From Haloarculaceae archaeon (GTDB lineage: Archaea; Halobacteriota; Halobacteria; Halobacteriales; Haloarculaceae), in assembly GCA_018609945.1 (NCBI GenBank), contig JAHENO010000278.1, positions 1-15,629 of the forward strand: a DNA stretch of 15,629 bases, read 5' to 3'. The notes under the pieces were generated by a model. It did no database searches, was not told the origin of the DNA, and was given only the letters and a program-made list of their open reading frames with translations. A program made the translations under genes and the position numbers. Positions 13,044 through 15,629 of this stretch are shown piece by piece. Numbering within the stretch: position 1 is the stretch's first letter; each line of letters starts with the position of its first letter.

Positions 13044-13838
13044 ATGACGGAGCACGACACCATGACGATCGAACGGGACGACGGCGTGGCCCGGATCATC
13101 CTGGACAACACCGAGCGGCGCAACGCCCTGAGACTCGACGCGGGGGACGAGCTCATCGACGCCGCGGTGACGCTCGGCGAGGATCCGGACGTGCGGTGTA
13201 TCGTGCTGACACACGCGGGTCAGTTCTTCGGCACGGGCGCGGATCTCACCCAGTTCGACGGCCACGATCCGGAGGGCGACGCGTCGATCATGCGACAGCT
13301 CGCGGGTCGGCTCCACGAGGCAATCGTCCAGTTTCACCGGAACGGTACCCCCGTCGTCGGGGGAATCGACGGCGTCGCGGGCGGAGCGGGGTTCAGCCTC
13401 GCGCTCGCACCGGACATCCTGCTCGTCAGCGACGAGACACGCCTCGATTACGCCTATCCGCGCGTCGGCCTGACCGGCGACGGCGGGTCCACGTTCTTCC
13501 TCCCGCGGCTGGTCGGCCTCCGGACGGCGAAGGAGATCGCGTTGCTGGACGAGCCCATCTCCGGCCAGCAAGCCGCCGAGATGGGGCTGGCCAACGAGGT
13601 GGTACCGACCGACGAGTTCGACGAGCGACTGGCCGAACTCGCCGGGAACCTCGCTGCCGGCCCAACCCAGGCACTCGGGAGCGTAACGCGGCTGATGACC
13701 GCGAGTTTCGACCGGAGCCTGGAGTCACAGCTGGCCGCGGAGACGGACGCCATCGCACGGGCCGCGCGAACGGACGATTTCGGACGCGGGCTCGACGCCT
13801 TCTTCGGCGACGAGGAACCGGAGTTCACCGGCGAGTGA
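13044..13838 (+). CDS. Enoyl-CoA hydratase/isomerase family protein, isomerase-like active site
   Basis: This is a 264-aa crotonase-fold protein. The oxyanion-hole segments are present: FFGTGADLTQF (61-71) and GGIDGVAGGAGFSLALAPDI (106-125). Both catalytic glutamates of classical enoyl-CoA hydratase (Glu144 and Glu164 of the rat enzyme) appear replaced by Ser118 and Tyr138. Asp146 in VGLTGDGGSTFFLPRLVG (141-158) sits where PaaG-type isomerases keep their catalytic Asp ('GLVPDxGG'). An enoyl-CoA isomerase or ring-oxepin isomerase is therefore more likely than a hydratase, but crotonases are very versatile. The start at 13044 is chosen because the earlier ATG at 13014 lies inside the TATA box. 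The gene has its own promoter, 87 bp after the MaoC gene, so it forms a separate unit. Confidence 0.88.
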   Translation: MTEHDTMTIERDDGVARIILDNTERRNALRLDAGDELIDAAVTLGEDPDVRCIVLTHAGQFFGTGADLTQFDGHDPEGDASIMRQLAGRLHEAIVQFHRNGTPVVGGIDGVAGGAGFSLALAPDILLVSDETRLDYAYPRVGLTGDGGSTFFLPRLVGLRTAKEIALLDEPISGQQAAEMGLANEVVPTDEFDERLAELAGNLAAGPTQALGSVTRLMTASFDRSLESQLAAETDAIARAARTDDFGRGLDAFFGDEEPEFTGE

Positions 13839-13894
13839 GGGCCCCCAGCGTCTGATTCCCGCGCACAACCGGTACCACCCTGGCGTGTGACGGG

Positions 13895-13902
13895 ATTTTA
13901 GT
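13895..13902 (+). promoter_or_regulatory. TATA box of the second acyl-CoA dehydrogenase gene
   Basis: ATTTTAGT has its centre about 29 nt before the ATG at 13927, predicting a start at about 13923-13925 and an almost leaderless mRNA. A GGGGAG at 13919-13924 resembles a ribosome site, but it would fall at or before the transcript start. Confidence 0.5.
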
Positions 13903-13926
13903 GTCCACCTCCACAATCGGGGAGTA

Positions 13927-15051
13927 ATGGAGCTCACGAGCGAACAAAGGCTGATCCGGGAGACGGTCCGGGAGTTCGTCGCCGAGGAGGTCGAGCCCCG
14001 CGTCGACGAGAGCGACGAGAACCAGGAGTTTCCCGAAGACGTCTGGGACGGCCTCGCGGAACTGGACCTGACGGGGTTGACAGTACCCGAGGAGTACGGC
14101 GGCTTCGCGGCGGATATGGTCACGCTCAGCATCGTCAACGAGGAGTTGGGATACGGTCACCTCTCGGTCGCGACCGCACTCTCTGTCCAGCACCTCGCGA
14201 CCTCATGTCTCCGCGAATTCGCCTCCGGAGAGCAGAAAGAGGAGTGGCTGCCGGGCATGGCCAGGGGGCGACCGGTGGGAGCGTTCGCGCTCTCGGAACC
14301 CCACGCGGGCTCGAACCCCGCGGAGATGTCGACGGAGGCCCGCAGGGAGGGCGACGAGTACGTCCTCAACGGGACGAAACAGTGGGTGACCAACGGCGAG
14401 CGTGCCGACGTCGTCGTGCTGTTCGCAAAGACCGACCGCGACGACCCGGACACGGTGACGCAGTTCCTCCTGCCCAAGGACACGGCCGGCGTCACCGTCG
14501 GGAAGAAGGAGGACAAACTCGGGCTGCGGGCGAGCGATACGACGACGCTCGTCCTCGACGACGCTCGCATTCCGGCCGAGAACCGTCTCACCGAGGTCGG
14601 ACGGGGACTCGAAGCCGCGTTCTCGGTGTTGACAGAGGGTCGGATCGCCATCGCCAGCCAGGCCGTCGGACTCGCGCAGGCGGCCCTCGACGACGCGGTC
14701 GAGTACGCCAACGACCGCGAGCAGTTCGGCGAGCCAATCATCGAACACCAGTCCGTCGCGGCAATGCTCGCGGACATGCAGACCGACGTACAGGCCGCCC
14801 GCTTGCTCGCTCGCGACGCCGCTCGCCGGAACGAGGACGGTGTCGATCCCAAGAGCGCGAGCATGGCGAAGTACTTCGCGGGCGAAACGGCGGTGTCGGT
14901 GGCCAACGACGCCGTACAGGTGCACGGAGGCTACGGATTCACGAAGGACTTCGACGTCGAACGGTACTACCGCGACGCGAAAATTACCACGATCTATGAG
15001 GGAACCTCCCAAATTCAGAAGAAAATCATCGCACGCCACCTGAAGGACTGA
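13927..15051 (+). CDS. Acyl-CoA dehydrogenase, short/medium-chain type active site
   Basis: This 374-aa flavoenzyme of fatty-acid beta-oxidation oxidises saturated acyl-CoA to trans-2-enoyl-CoA with ETF as acceptor. It shows the complete family pattern: LTVPEEYGGF (51-60), GAFALSEPHAGSNPA (118-132), NGTKQWVTNG (148-157), LGLRASDTTTLVLDD (198-212), DREQFGEPIIEHQSV (263-277), QVHGGYGFTKDFDVERYYRD (331-350) and IYEGTSQIQ (356-364) with catalytic Glu358. Length is normal. It has its own promoter, 88 bp after the crotonase gene. The catalytic Glu lies in the C-terminal YEGT position, unlike the first dehydrogenase of this window, so the two probably act on different acyl chains. The gene converges on the 3-hydroxyacyl-CoA dehydrogenase gene with only 22 bp between the stops. 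Confidence 0.95.
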   Translation: MELTSEQRLIRETVREFVAEEVEPRVDESDENQEFPEDVWDGLAELDLTGLTVPEEYGGFAADMVTLSIVNEELGYGHLSVATALSVQHLATSCLREFASGEQKEEWLPGMARGRPVGAFALSEPHAGSNPAEMSTEARREGDEYVLNGTKQWVTNGERADVVVLFAKTDRDDPDTVTQFLLPKDTAGVTVGKKEDKLGLRASDTTTLVLDDARIPAENRLTEVGRGLEAAFSVLTEGRIAIASQAVGLAQAALDDAVEYANDREQFGEPIIEHQSVAAMLADMQTDVQAARLLARDAARRNEDGVDPKSASMAKYFAGETAVSVANDAVQVHGGYGFTKDFDVERYYRDAKITTIYEGTSQIQKKIIARHLKD

Positions 15052-15073
15052 CTCGGAGAACTGTCCCGACCGA

Positions 15074-15629
15074 TCACTCGTAGTCGTAGAATCCCCGGCC
15101 AGTTTTCTTGCCGAGGTCGCCAGCCTCGACCTTCCGTTTGAGCAGGTACGCGGGCGTGTACCGGTCGCCCAGTTCCTCGCGGAGCGTCTCTGTGGCGTGC
15201 AGGCAGACGTCGAGGCCGATGTGGTCGGCCAGTTCGAGCGGTCCCATCGGAACGTTCGTGCCGAGTTTCATCCCGCGGTCGATGTCCTCCTTGCTGGCGA
15301 CGCCCTCGTCGTAGGCCCGGACGCCCTCGTTGATCCAGGGCATCAGGATCCGGTTCGAGACGAATCCGGGTTTGTCGTCACACTCCCAGGTCTCCTTCTC
15401 CAGCGACTCGGAGAACGCGTGGGCGAGGTCGACGACCCCGTCGGCGGTTTTCTCGCCGACGACGATCTCGACGCCGTCCATCACCGGAACCGGGTTCATG
15501 AAGTGGATGCCGACCACCCGGTCCGGACGGTCGGTCGCACTCGCGATGGTCGTGATCGAGAGGGTGCTCGTGTTCGTCGCCAGGACGGTCCCCTCGTCGG
15601 TGATGTCGTCCAGTTCCGCGAAGACGTCC
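15074..15629 (-). CDS. hbd: 3-hydroxyacyl-CoA dehydrogenase, C-terminal part (5' end beyond the window)
   Basis: This enzyme oxidises 3-hydroxyacyl-CoA to 3-oxoacyl-CoA with NAD+, the step after enoyl-CoA hydration. The reading frame is open to the right edge, giving 185 residues before the stop at 15074-15076. It begins within the NAD-binding domain, with VFAELDDITDEGTVLATNTS, then STLSITTIA and the catalytic His segment VGIHFMNPVPVM. The C-terminal dimerisation domain has KPGFVSNRILMPWINEG, GPLELADHIGLDVC and the terminal GKKTGRGFYDYE. These are textbook features of single-domain 3-hydroxybutyryl-CoA dehydrogenase. The N-terminal GxGxxG motif would lie outside the window. A shorter frame starting at GTG 15517 is only an internal fragment. 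It is convergent with the second acyl-CoA dehydrogenase and may take part in the same beta-oxidation. Confidence 0.93.
   Translation of the reverse strand, partial: DVFAELDDITDEGTVLATNTSTLSITTIASATDRPDRVVGIHFMNPVPVMDGVEIVVGEKTADGVVDLAHAFSESLEKETWECDDKPGFVSNRILMPWINEGVRAYDEGVASKEDIDRGMKLGTNVPMGPLELADHIGLDVCLHATETLREELGDRYTPAYLLKRKVEAGDLGKKTGRGFYDYE

Overview
The window looks like chromosomal DNA of a halophilic archaeon (class Halobacteria). It is GC-rich, its proteins are strongly Asp/Glu-rich and Lys-poor, the secreted binding protein carries a twin-arginine plus lipobox signal followed by an Asp/Gly-rich linker, and the promoters are archaeal TATA boxes placed so that transcripts should be leaderless or nearly so. 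The species cannot be told from the sequence alone.

Layout. Positions 1-120 (minus) hold the first 40 codons of a probable phenylacetate-CoA-ligase-like (PaaK) protein. Positions 177-254 hold a long imperfect palindrome. Positions 255-7485 (minus) hold one operon, read from right to left: a Liv-type substrate-binding lipoprotein, livF, livG, a 700-aa AMP-forming acyl-CoA synthetase, livH, a possible 28-codon small ORF, and livM. A 185-bp divergent promoter region (7486-7670) separates it from a plus-strand operon at 7671-12956. That operon encodes an acyl-CoA dehydrogenase, a biotin carboxylase/BCCP fusion, a carboxyltransferase with an extra N-terminal segment, and a MaoC-type hydratase. Two separately promoted plus-strand genes follow: a crotonase-family protein (13044-13838) and a second acyl-CoA dehydrogenase (13927-15051). 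The right edge holds the C-terminal part of a convergent 3-hydroxyacyl-CoA dehydrogenase (15074-15629, minus).

How the genes may work together (inference). A carboxylate is imported by the Liv-type ABC transporter and activated by the acyl-CoA synthetase encoded inside the transporter operon. The divergent operon then oxidises, carboxylates and hydrates the acyl-CoA. The chemistry of acyl-CoA dehydrogenase, biotin-dependent carboxylase and MaoC hydratase matches isovaleryl-CoA to 3-methylcrotonyl-CoA to 3-methylglutaconyl-CoA to HMG-CoA. The gene content resembles the leucine-catabolic cluster of mycobacteria (fadE19, accA1, accD1, MaoC-type hydratase). In support, the first dehydrogenase has a Glu at the helix-G position used by isovaleryl-CoA dehydrogenase and lacks the usual C-terminal catalytic Glu. 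No HMG-CoA lyase is in the window. Propionyl-CoA or another acyl substrate for the carboxylase remains possible.

The points most worth a second look are the acidic segment fused to the carboxyltransferase, which resembles a small haloarchaeal/actinobacterial carboxylase subunit; the predicted coupling of branched-acid uptake, activation and degradation; the palindrome at 177-254; the small ORF that exactly fills the livH-livM gap; and a crotonase lacking both hydratase glutamates. No tRNA, rRNA, CRISPR array, insertion sequence or replication origin was recognised. No gene-free stretch exceeds 300 bases.
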